From Leucogyrophana mollusca (Eukaryota > Basidiomycota > Agaricomycetes > Boletales): DNA of 52,023 nucleotides. The number at the start of each line of letters is the position of its first letter. The stretch's first letter is position 1. The stretch lies in the NCBI GenBank assembly GCA_021014945.1, contig MU266531.1, positions 1-52,023 of the forward strand, written 5' to 3'. Below are positions 32,960 through 43,604 of the stretch, piece after piece. The notes beneath the pieces are model-generated. The model saw only the letters and a program-made list of their open reading frames with translations, was not told the DNA's origin and ran no database searches. A program made the position numbers and the translations under genes.

Positions 32960-34490
32960 ATGTCGCTCAAGCCACTGAAAGCCACCGTCAACTGCGACAT
33001 GGGGGAGGTGAGTCCATCCATCCATCGTTCCACGGAGACTGCTCACGCTGCGAATTCCAAGGGATTCTCGTTGTATAAGATGGTGCACACTGGCTCGGTT
33101 TCGCCTGTGCGCTCGCTCATTCAAACGACCTAGGGAGATGACGAAAACCTTATGAAAACTATCCACCTCGCAAACATTGCGTGCGGATTCCACGCTTCGT
33201 TGAGTCTCCGTCGCAGTCTGGGTCTGACACCCGTGTACTGACTGCGCGTGTAATGTGCAGAGACTTCTCGGTGATGAACAAGACCGTCGTCCTGGCGAAG
33301 GAGAACAACGTTCTTGTGGGCGCCCACCCGTCTCTACCGGACCTGCAGGGCTTCGGGCGAAGGGAGATGGCCATCGAGCCTGTGAGCTTCCCCCCTTCCG
33401 GTGCCCCCGCACACACGTTGACCATGACACTTACCACAAACTTGCTCCACGTACCTCGATACCTATTCGGTTGATCGTAAAACCCCACAGGACGAATTAG
33501 AATCCTGCTTCATCTACCAAGTAGGTGCACTCGACGGTTTCCTGAAACGCTACGGCCTACCGATGAACCACGTACGTGCACCTTCTCTATCCCCTGTCGT
33601 CTGTCCAGCCACTTGCTCACGCGGGCTCTTCCCAAGATCAAACCCCACGGCTCCGTATACGGCCAAACCGCCCGTTCGCTCCCCCTGGCGCGCGCCGTCG
33701 TAGGCGTCTCGAAGACATTCAACGCCAGCGCCGCGAACGCAGATGGCGTGGCGTTCATGGGCCTCGCCGGGACCGCGCACCAGCAAGCCGCGGAGGAGCT
33801 CGGGGTGCCGTTCATCGCTGGTGCGTTCGTGCTCTGTCGTGCAACTGCACTGCTCCGAACGGGACCACGTGCTCACCGTGTCTGGGTGCAGAATGGTTCG
33901 CGGATTTGGACTACAGTGACGAGGGGAAGTTGCTCATAACCAAGTCAGTTCTACCCTGACGACCTGTGTTCTTGCTGATGGGACCGCGTGATGACTGACT
34001 GTGCACCCCCTTTGCTTTTATCTGGGATTGGGTAGGACACACGCACCTGTTGCGGTGGCGGACGTTCAGAAACGGGTGAGCACGTCCGACACGCAGCGCC
34101 GGACCGGGAACTGACGATCCAACGTAGGTCCACACCCTCCTTAGCCAGCACCAAGTGACGACAGTCGGCGGAAAGCTTCTCCCGCTCGGCAAGAACGTGA
34201 GTGAGGTGTCGATCTGCTGCCACTCCGATACCCCAGTAAGTACCTAACGTGCCTTGTACCTGCGAGGGCCATGCGTTTCTGTCGTCGCGGTTGTTATCGC
34301 TTTCGGCTGTTGTTTGTTCTCGGTTGTCCGCAGCTGTCTTTGTTGGTTGCTCTCGCTGCCGTTGCTGTCGTAATTGCTGGTGTTGTGTTGGCTACTGACG
34401 AGCTCGTGTTTGCGGCAGGGCGCGGTGGAGATCGCGCAGGCTGTGAAAGCAGTGGTGGACGCTAGTAATAGTGCGGCAGGGTATCTGTGA
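32960..34490 (+). CDS. LamB/YcsF family protein, 5-oxoprolinase subunit A type
   Basis: In bacteria this family (PxpA) works with PxpB and PxpC to open 5-oxoproline to glutamate; the fungal role is less clear. About ten short exons begin [16 protein letters not shown] at 32960. Family motifs follow in order: [28 protein letters not shown] (spliced), [16 protein letters not shown] (33316-33363), [26 protein letters not shown] (about 33638-33667), [12 protein letters not shown] (spliced) and [20 protein letters not shown] stop lies at 34488-34490. The active-site style Asp and His residues of the family (NCDMGE, CGFHA, GAHP, KPHG, CHSDT) are all present, so it looks functional. No PxpB/PxpC-like partner is found in this window. 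Confidence 0.9.
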
Positions 34491-34594
34491 GCTCGGCGGT
34501 CTATGGACCCTACGAGTTTTTCATCGCACCTGTCATATGCAGTGAATAGCGCAAATGGAAGACAGGCTTGCTCGGACTTGCCAAGTAGCTAACT

Positions 34595-34744
34595 TTAGAG
34601 TCCGCCATCTCCGCTCCCGCCCAGCGTCACGGCGACTGCCATCGGCACCACTTTTAGTTTCAAGCCCCGCCCGTACTTGAGGATGCTCTCTGTCTGCTGC
34701 CCGAAGTCAGCCCAGTCTTCCTCGAAACGCCCATAACATTGACA
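34595..34744 (-). CDS. possible terminal exon of an unrecognised minus-strand gene
   Basis: After a CACTAG acceptor at 34745-34748, a phase-0 frame encodes 49 residues beginning CQCYGRFEEDWADFG and ending LGGSGDGGL with a stop at 34595. It looks like real protein, but upstream exons are uncertain. A minus frame at about 34750-34880 (MPFLDFTAAIDIRGNF) may be the preceding exon. I cannot name a family. It would be convergent with the LamB/YcsF gene. Confidence 0.3.
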   Translation of the reverse strand, partial: CQCYGRFEEDWADFGQQTESILKYGRGLKLKVVPMAVAVTLGGSGDGGL

Positions 34745-35495
34745 CTAGTGCCTCCGGAATGTCACTCTGCACGCGCCACGATGAGGTTCTGCGTCGACGG
34801 CGGCCACCTCGACTTGGGTGGTTCGAAAATTGCCACGAATGTCAATCGCAGCGGTGAAGTCAAGGAACGGCATGCTGATTTTACCATGCGATGCGCTGAT
34901 GGACGTCGCAAGAGAATCCGAACGCTTCCTGTACAGTCAATGTGTAGTGCCTGTCATGCGGTTTACATCTTCGCGGCCCGTGCCTGCTCAATCTGCTGTG
35001 GATCTGCCTTTTCCATTACCGAAGGTCCTCACGGGAGCATCCTTGAAGGTCTTCGCATCGAAAACTCCAGAGAGGCGCTTGAAACCGTAAAAGCGATTGG
35101 TGCTATCCTTGATACTAACCTCTCGCGGCCTTCCATAAAACCCACGGGGGCACCTCTTAGGCGCTGTTGGCATCTTTTCACAGGATTCGAACCATTTTCG
35201 GATGGCGCAGATCGCTTCCGTCGACGACCTGGTCCTTCGACATTCAGTAAGGGCAGTGCGATAAGATTATGTGGACACACACCGCACAGGGACTCGCATA
35301 TGACCACTTCTTTCGTCTTTTCTGGCTGCGTGGGTGCCTTCACAGCAACCTGTATGTAAACTGTTGTTCCCCAAAAATACAAGACTAGTAAGTACGGCAT
35401 CGTGCAACGTCTGCTTACAAAAGGCGAGATCAACGCTCTCTCCCTGCCCCTGCCCCACATTCGACCTACATCCAACCTCACGTCCCAGCTCTACC

Positions 35496-38400
35496 ATGCC
35501 CATAACCTTTGGTCGAAACAGACGTCACGCCGCCAATGGCGGAAACCCAGAACCCTTAACAGGCATTGACTCGACCGATACAGATTCCCAGTTCGCCTCT
35601 CCTCCACCCGAAGAGCTGGGGGATGAGGCAGATTTATCGTCGAGCGCCTATGCGCGCCGGAGAAAGGAGCTCATGATGCTGCTACGCGAACTTCGGGTGG
35701 CAGGGTAGGCACTACATCCGTTTCCATCCGCTGCTAGTAGCGGCGTGCTCACTTCTTCGTATTCAGTGCCGACATCTTCCTTGATATCCCTGCCGTTGTA
35801 GTTATCGGAGGCCAGTCGGGTGCGTAGAATGAGTCAAGTATATCGCTTATCGTGTGTAAGCTGAATGCAACATGTTTAGCCGGGAAGAGTTCCCTTGTTG
35901 AAGCCGTCAGCGGGGTACGCCTGTAGATCATATGTCACTGCTACTGTGCTTATCTCCCCAATCAGATCAACGTCCCGCGGGACAGTGGGACATGTACAAG
36001 GTTCGGTATCCGGATAGCATCATGTTTCAAGCACAGCCCACTAAAAACTCATCAACTGTAATTGTAATAGGTGCCCAATGGAGTGCACAATGTCAAGTGA
36101 CGCCTCTTCATGGTCCTGCAAGATCTCCCTGCATCAAAACTATGACGCCGAGAACCGCAGGCTTGACAGTCCTACGGATAATCCCTTCGGCACATTACTC
36201 ACCGACAAACGCCAAGTTGATATCTGGTTGCGCCGCGCGCAAGCGGCCATCTTAAATCCGTTTACTCCGCCGGGGACATTTTATACTAAGTCGTACGAGG
36301 AGCTGAGGGCGTTCAACTCTAGCGGAACGCTCAAGTTCTCGAGGAATGTCATTCATGTCGACATCAAAGACCCAGAGGCGACGGATCTGTCGTTCTTTGA
36401 CCTTCCAGGTGCGTCTCGGCCTGCAAATTTTCCTCCAAGCCCAGACCTGAATTTGCATCATGACGAAATGCAGGCTTGATTCAGAACGAGGACGAGGACA
36501 CTATCGATATCGTGCGCAGTCTGACTGAGAGCTATATACAAAGAAAGAACGCCATCATATTGACGACGATTCCTATGAGCGGTACGTTACCTATTCCACT
36601 CGCCATCGAGTCCGACGTACATGCTGAAAGCTCCGCCAGACGACATGGAGAACCAACAGTCCATGAAACTCGCTAGGATAGCAGACCGGACCGGCGAACG
36701 TACCATCGGCATGTACCTGTCTATCTATCTGCACGTCGAGCACACCCCTTGCTCAGGCATAGCTTTTCTTGCTTATAGGCGTTCTCACGAAACCCGACAT
36801 GCTCCCTCAAGGCTCAAGCGGGCAACTCCAGCGATGGAGGGACCTCATCGAGGGCAAAGAGAGCCAGGCCAAGCATCATTTGAAGCACGGATACTACTGC
36901 GTCCGCCTTCCGGACGACGAGGAACGGAGGCAGAACCTGAGCCGCGCAGAGTCACAGCAACGCGCGGAAGACTACTTCCGAATAACGCCCCCGTGGAGCG
37001 AGATACAAGACCGCGGGAGGTTTGGGATTCCAGCTTTCGTATCCGATGTTAGCAAGCTCTTGATTAAGCTCATTGAAGATAGGTGAGTGCAATCTAGCTT
37101 TCGCACTCTTCGCACGCATTCCCCGCAAGAGTCTAACGTTCGTGTCAAAGTCTCCCTGGCCTCAGGGAGGATTTGGACAAGCTGCTTGAGAAGTGCTCCA
37201 AGGATTTGGAAAGCCTACCCGCGTCTCGGGCCAACGACCCGCAGATAGAGGTTCTCACCCGCGTGAACGCATTCTGCGACAGCTTTAGAGGGGCCGTATA
37301 TGGAACCAGCGACAAGACACTCGCGCAGAGGAACCGTGGGCTCTATGCTCGCTTCAAGAAAGACATACGAGGAACTGCCCCGGATTTCAGACCGTTCGTC
37401 GACCCAGAAAGATATAAGAGGATTGACGACAAGGAGCCATTGGATGACCATGTGGTGAATCCGGGTGTGCGGACGATGGGTCTGTTGGACGTGCGGAAGG
37501 TTATCAAGGAGTAGGTCTAAACCCCTCGCGCAATACGCTCGCTAACTTCGGACAGCTCCATCGCTTGGGAGCTGCCTAACAACGTCCCGTATTCAGCAAA
37601 GCAAACCCTGATCCAGCAGTTCACGAAGTTATGGACCGACCCAACCGAGCAATGCTTCAAATCCATCAACGTCGTTCTTGATGACGTCACAGAGATATAT
37701 ATAAAAGAGCATTTTGGACGCTTCAAGTCCCTGGAAGACCACGTCGGGTAAGAATCGGCTCCACGTTTTTGTGGGGCTTCCTAATTCATGGTACACGAAC
37801 AGAGGATTGATCAGGGCAGAGGTCGATGCGTGCAGAACGCAGGCGCATAATGCTATCGCAGAGACCCTCGCACTGGAAATGGTGCCGTACTATACGCAGA
37901 ACACCCATTATTTCCAAACCCTCCGGGAAAAGTGGCTTGGTATTTACAAGATCGCGCGGAGCAACCCAACAATGTACGATAGACGACTGACAGAGCGTCC
38001 GGTCTCGCCGACATCCTCCCTCGCTGGAAGTGACCGCGACGCTATCGATGGCTATGAAGACCACTATGATGTAAGCTCGGCTTATAAGGGCACCGACGTT
38101 CCACCAGAAGTGATGGCGCTGCGATATCTGGCTCAAGCAGGTTATAGAGGTCTGAAACTCTCGTACCTGTCACGTTTGCTGCCTCCGGACGAGTTCGAGG
38201 CGGAGCTTATCGTCATGGCTGACGTTCGAGCATACTTTAATGTCTCCTACAAGGTATGCTGTCTCGTTCCTTTTGCCCTCTTCACCTTAGCTCAATCTCT
38301 TCTCAGCGCGTTATCGATTATATTCCCCTAAAGATCGAACACTCCTTGCACCAGACACTGGCCAAACAGCTCTCGGGGAGCCTTTTGACTAGCCTAATGG

Positions 38401-38531
38401 AACAATCAAATTTTGCCCGTCGTATGGAGGAATTGGTGAGCGAAGACCCGGCCACAGCGGAGAGGAGATCGCGACTGAAGACGAAGAAGGCGCTCCTAGT
38501 GGATATTCGCAGGAAACTGATGAGATTTTGA
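35496..38531 (+). CDS. dynamin/Mx-type large GTPase
   Basis: Large GTPase of the dynamin superfamily, which self-assembles on membranes. About ten exons. After MPITFGRNRR, the stalk and GTPase start LREL..ADIFLDIPAVVVIGG. The P-loop GGQSAGKSS is split by an intron at 35823-35879. Switch I is GTCTRCP (also spliced), G3 is DLPG (36403-36414), the DDMENQ helix follows, and G4 is TKPD (36785-36796). The middle domain runs from about 37150 to 37750, and a C-terminal effector domain contains VMALRYLAQAGYRGLK and VRAYFNVSYKRVIDYIPL. It ends LVDIRRKLMRF. No PH or Pro-rich domain is seen, so it is Mx/Vps1-like and not classical dynamin. One intron (36709-36778) appears to be GC-AG. The role could be organelle division, trafficking or defence; this is not decided by sequence. 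Confidence 0.92.
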
Positions 38532-38877
38532 ACCGCGCCTAATGGATATTCGCAGGAATAAGAGTACATGTTGGCTTCAGAACTCGTCCATCATAGGAAA
38601 ATATTTTACATCCTCATCGTGGAAATCCTTGGTGCTGGCTGCAGGGTTTTATTTTCCTCTTGTATCATCATTTATCTTGAATACGCGATATAGCTGACCC
38701 GTGAAGACGTTGATTTGTATCTTTCCTGGCTGGCAAGTTCCAGAGTTTTTCTCGTGGACAGTGCCAAGCTTGCGGCCAGATGTCGGGGAAATCTGGTGGA
38801 AATCACGAAAATTTGCTGCACCCTCCCTCTAAGCAATACAAAAAAGAGAGCCTAACGTACCCCTGCTAGAATCGCGC
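38532..38877. other. convergent 3' intergenic spacer
   Basis: Lies between the stop codons of the plus-strand dynamin and the minus-strand reductase. No gene. GATATTCGCAGGAA occurs twice (38502 and 38547), a small duplication spanning the dynamin stop. Confidence 0.6.
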
Positions 38878-40128
38878 TCACTCGGCGTCGACAGGGTTCC
38901 ACGTTACCGCACCGGCACCTTCATGGTCGAGCGAGTCAAGTGCCGCCACATCCTCTTCTGCAATCTCGAAGTCGAAAACTCGAGCGTTCGATGCGATCCG
39001 CTGTGCCTGAGACGACTTGGGTAAGGGCACGAAACTGAGTGAGGGATTAGCGATTGACCTATCAAGCATTGAAAGTCGCTCATACCCTTTCTGCAGAGAC
39101 CAACGTATCAAGATTTGGGCAGGATCCTTGTTGTACTACAGGAGTTGTCAGAGGGATACCTAATCGACACGGCAGCGAAAACAAACAAACAAAAATCACC
39201 TTTTCCGACACTGCGTGAATGACAGGATCGTCCAGTGCGCCACGGACCAACGGCGAGTAAGCTTGAATGACAATGTTACGGGCCTTGCAATACTCTACGA
39301 TAGGTCTTTGCTGACAGAATGGGTGTAGCTGTGTACCGATCGTAAATGGGTTGATAACGACACATATCAAAACACTAGCCTCAACCTGGTTCGCTTCGGG
39401 CAGCTCGTATCCAGCCTCGACGATTTCCTCGATGTGCTTGCTGCCACTGAAATACTTAGCAAACCCTGCATGCCAGATGTGGGTGCAATACTACACGTAC
39501 TAGTTCGACACTCCCACGGAACGAACCAGGCCTGCTGCCTTGGCCTCCAAGAGCGCTTTGTACGTCGCCAAACGGTTCTCTTTGCCTGTCAAGGGGCTGT
39601 GGATAAGGTATAAGTCGTAGTAGCCTGCGTATTCGCGATTGGTAAAAGCAAGTCATATTGAGAATGGACACGACTCACCGAGTTCAAGGCTATCAACTGA
39701 TTCCTGCACAGCACGCAGGGTGCTCTCGTACCCAAAATCCGGATGATAAATCTTGGACGCTAAAGAATATTCAACTTCCGGAGGACCACTTTACAATCGA
39801 ACGCGTACTGATAAATACATCTTCCCTGGCAATGCCACTACGCCTTACACCTTCACCGACCTGTGCCTCATTGCGATAATATCGCGCTGTGTCGACCATT
39901 CTGGATGTCAATGACATGTATGCGACGTCTGTGCGATGCTGAAGATACCAACTCGCACCTGTAACCTTCTCTCATCGCTATCTCGCATGCATTAGCACAC
40001 TCGTCATTCTCAAACACCCCCAAACCCAGAGTGGGCATCTTACATCCTGAATCAGAGTCTTCAATCGACATCCAGCAGGATACAGCGTTCGACTCACCAG
40101 TACGGAGTTCCACAGATGTTGATATCAT
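38878..40128 (-). CDS. aldo/keto reductase, copy 1
   Basis: NAD(P)H-dependent aldo/keto reductase. The model starts MISTSVELRTG at 40128 and is split by about seven introns. Motifs in order: KMPTLGLGVFENDE (start of the barrel), VDTARYYRNEAQVGEGVR with the catalytic Asp and Tyr (about 39865-39905), ASKIYHPDFGY with the catalytic Lys, YYDLYLIHSPL with the His, GVSN, QLHPFCQQRPIVEYCKARNIVIQAYSPL, then PLPKSSQAQRI for cofactor binding and the end VTWNPVDAE. The tetrad D-Y-K-H is therefore complete. It is a close paralogue of the gene at 40279-41559, which is directly upstream on the same strand. Exon ends near 39480-39520 are the least certain part. Confidence 0.85.
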
Positions 40129-40278
40129 GGCCTGTGCTCGAGAGGCGAGATGGGATCACTCGTGTGGAAGCATGCCCTGCATCTTAGTTCATCCGAGACT
40201 TGCACATGGAAGGAAAATCTCTATCAATATCTTCGCACAATCTTCTCCAATAGACTGCGTGCTATGCCACATGGTGCA

Positions 40279-41559
40279 TTAATCAGTATCGACTGGGTTC
40301 CATGTCACTGCACCACTTTTCCCGCGGTCGAGGGCATCGAGTTTAGCCATGTCCGCTGCTGCTATCTCAAAATCGTAGACTTGTCCGTTTGAGATGATTC
40401 GGGATGCCTGGGAGGACTTGGGGAGTGGCACGAAACTGGAGGTACGGTCACTGGTGAGACTTCAGGCGTTAAAACGGGATTGGTAACGACTTACTCATTT
40501 TGAAGAGACCATCGGATCAAAATCTGAGCTGCGTCCTTATTATACTGCAAGGACATGAGTTAATCCAAAGGATAACAGGAGGTTTCGGGGAAGTACCTTC
40601 TGCGATATCTCTTGCAGAACTGGGTTGTCCATCGCCCCACGGAGTAGAGGGGTGTAAGCTTGCACAACGATGTTATTCTTCTTGCAATACTCAACAATAG
40701 GTTTTTGTTGGCAAAGCGGGTGCAACTGGTAAACGTGTCTCAGAACCTCGTGAGTTCCACCGTGAACCATCTATTTGCACACTAACCTCGACTTGATTAA
40801 CAACCGGCATCTCGAGACCAGCTGCACGTATCTCCTCCATATGCTTCACCCCGCTGTGTCATCCATCCTGTTAATCACACACACAAAGAGGCAGGAGAGG
40901 AGAAAACCTCGCGTACTAGTTTGAAACCCCGACACTCCTGATCAAACCAGCGGCTTTGGCATCCAGGAGTGCTTTATATGCTGCAAGACGCAGATCCTTG
41001 CCCCCCAGGGGACTGTGGGTCAGGTACAGGTCGTAGTAGGCTAGAAGACGTGTGACCCTCTAAAAGGCACTTAGTGCGCAGAGTAGCTCACCATATCCAA
41101 GATTCTTTATTGAATCTTTGACCGCTGCAGTGGTCTTATCGTAACCGAACTCGGAGTGGAAGACTTTGGACGCTAGGGTGAACAAGGCGAAACGTGTTCG
41201 GTGGGCGTGACATGCAGAGTGATGAAAGACACACTAATAAAGATTCCCGCGCGATCGACTCCACTCTGTCTCACACCAACGCCAACCTGCTCTTCATTCT
41301 GATAAAACCGGGCGGAATCGATCATTCTGAAAAGATGTCCCTAGCGTAAGCTCTTGATGCGTATGCAAAGTAACGGCGAACCCACCTATATCCATTCAGC
41401 AAGGCAACTCTACATGCTTCTGCGCACTCGTCGTTCAAGTACACGCCAAGGCCCAAGGTGGGCATCTTGTAGCCTTCAGGAACGTGTCAGGATTACTGGA
41501 GATTCGGATGACCCAAGAGAAAGCTCACCAGTGGAGAGCGTAACATCTGCAGGAACCAT
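40279..41559 (-). CDS. aldo/keto reductase, copy 2
   Basis: Tandem paralogue of copy 1 with the same intron pattern. Start MVPADVTLSTG at 41559, followed by a donor after 11 codons as in copy 1. Motifs: KMPTLGLGVYLNDECAEA, MIDSARFYQNEEQVG (Asp, Tyr; about 41284-41329), ASKVFHSEFGY (Lys), YYDLYLTHSPL (His), QLHPLCQQKPIVEYCKKNN, AYTPLLRGAMDNP, PLPKSSQASRI and the end VTWNPVDTD at 40279. All catalytic residues are present. The substrate cannot be told from sequence. Confidence 0.85.
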
Positions 41560-41906
41560 GATGTGAGATGTGGTAGTAACGAAGGGGGGACCCGTGGCAT
41601 GGGTCCTACTACCTTAAATAGTCCTTGCAAAAGTGAGATGAATAATCGACAGGGGTGCCGCGGATGAGAAAGCAGGGGGCTGCGACACAGCACAATAACT
41701 CGTCGCCGCCAACTGGATGATGATGTCATCCGAAGTGCTGTCATGACGCTCGCTGGTGAGGTCTCAGATTCTCTCCGGTAAGCATTTGTGAGCGTTCTTT
41801 CGACTTAGATAACATCTCAAAGTCGTAGCATAAGTGGTTGACGGGGTTAATATGGGAATAACATGATCTAAATGGAGAGCGCGGCTAAAACATCCTGAGA
41901 GGTTTA

Positions 41907-43329
41907 TCAAGCATTTTGAGTAAATGGGCGCGCCGGAGGGACCAATGAAAGACATACGCATGCATCCTCGTCCCAAGGTTTCACGCCTTGAGATAACAGC
42001 TCCTCCACGTCACTCTCTGAGAACATCATCGTGTAGTCCTCAGCCTCTCGCGTCCGGTCACTGTGAACTCCGTAATTGGAAGGAACCCTGCCTTTCTTGC
42101 CCTTCGGCTTTGACTTCGGCTTCGACTTCGACTTTGATTTGCTCGACCCCGGAGCATTGCGTCCACGAGCCTGGCGAACCGGTTGCAGAGAGTCTCGGAG
42201 ATTCAGGATGTAGTTATCAATGAAAGCCTCGGTCTGTCTAGCCTGCTGCTGCTGGAGCTTCTGGACCTCTTTCGCATTGTCCCTGCCTTCTTGCGTAGTC
42301 CACCACCCGTCTTTCGGTTGAAGGTAATCCTTGGTGTGCGAGTATACGCACTTAGCATCTCCGAACTTGCATATACCCATGAGAAAATATACGCAAACGT
42401 TCTTTCCACTACGTAGGTGTGCTCTATGAGTGAATGTTCAGATCCTATGATAAGCGGGAGACTTACAGGCCATCTCGTTCGCTCAGTGTGTCGGGCGCAT
42501 GCGAATATGCACATGATCTGCCTTTCATGCACCCATCATGGTTATAAAATCGACATGGAATATTGTTGCCTTCGTGCTCGCAGTCGCTCGAGCCAGACTC
42601 CGAATCTGGTGCCATACTAGGGTCTTCCGGCGCAGGAAATTCGTCATCTGAGTGGCCTGTCTCTTCACCTTCCCCAAGAAAGAGTAGTTCCTCGACAAAC
42701 CCAAGGCGAGAATTAGCTTCCGCATTGTTTGGGTCCATTTTGAGAACACTTTTGAAGTCTATTAAGTACTATGGGTTAAGGTGGAGATTGACAAGGAGAT
42801 GATGACCTGGATCCACTTACCAACGGCCGCAGCAGACAAAAGGTTCATTTCTTGTCGTGCCACTCCTCTCCTGAAGCGTGCCTTGATAGATTTTGGATCA
42901 GCCACTAGCGCGTCCATGGCTGCAATGTGCGCCTCTCGTGTCCTAGAACACCACAGCGCTGGGGTGAGTGGCAGCGATTAAGAGCGTGTATTGTATGAGG
43001 CCGTACATGTCAAGCTTCAGATACGCAGCTGCCAGATTATTGAGCAACACAGGCTTTGCAGCGAGGCCATGAACACCCACGGCCTGTTGGTAGCATTGTA
43101 CAGCACCAAGAAAATCTTGCTGCTTGTACAGCTTGTTACCCTGTATAGCACGGCTTGAGTAACACAGCAAGTTACAGGGATGTGCTGGTCAACTCCTCAC
43201 CTCTTCTTTTAGTTTTTCAGACTTTGCTCGCCGCTCGGCAGCTTTCGCGGCGCGCTTTACTGCCCGGTCTTCGAGCAATTTCTGAACAGTGGCCGTCTGA
43301 GACGCTTTCGATCTTTGATTAGGATCCAT
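41907..43329 (-). CDS. TPR and double CCCH zinc-finger protein
   Basis: Start MDPNQRSKASQT at 43329, with an exon 1 rich in basic helix (AVKRAAKAAERRAKSEKLKEE). It then has a TPR pair (GNKLYKQQDFLGAVQCYQQAV and NNLAAAYLKLDM|TREAHIAAMDAL..KARFRRGVARQ). After an acidic, Ser-rich stretch come two CCCH fingers: C-x7-C-x5-C-x3-H (PCRFYNHDGCMKGRSCAYSH, 42490-42560) and C-x7-C-x6-C-x3-H (VCVYFLMGICKFGDAKCVYSH, about 42325-42385). A coiled helix (EVQKLQQQQARQTEAF) and a Lys/Ser tail follow. CCCH fingers commonly bind RNA and TPRs bind proteins, so an RNA-linked adaptor is plausible. The split codon DM|T uses donor GTACGG and acceptor TTCTAG. Broken relatives lie at 19278-20967 and near 51650. Confidence 0.8.
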
Positions 43330-43604
43330 AACAGAAGATAAAAGGAAAGAACTAGAGAGAAAGAGGTGTGTGGTCTGACCGAGTGATAGACGTGGTTTGA
43401 GCGCAAAGGGGTGTGGTGGCAAAATCGCGTCCGCGCCAGTCCACACGTGCTACAAAATCACGGTCACGCACGCGACCCTTGTCATGGTAGCCATCGGTCT
43501 TGCATCCACCCCAAGTCAGCCAAGTCATGTTAAATTAAAATGCCCGCACACCAATACCCCAAACAACCTGCTACATACACCCCAAAGCGGGAGGGAATTA
43601 GATA

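Noticed and set aside
35170..35195. GGTTCGAATCC on the minus strand, resembling a tRNA B box
   Set aside because: The T-stem does not pair well, and no A box, anticodon arm or acceptor stem could be folded upstream.
34739..35359. 206-codon plus-strand frame
   Set aside because: No family motif and an unconvincing composition. The best protein-like signal here is on the opposite strand (34595-34744) and is itself weak.
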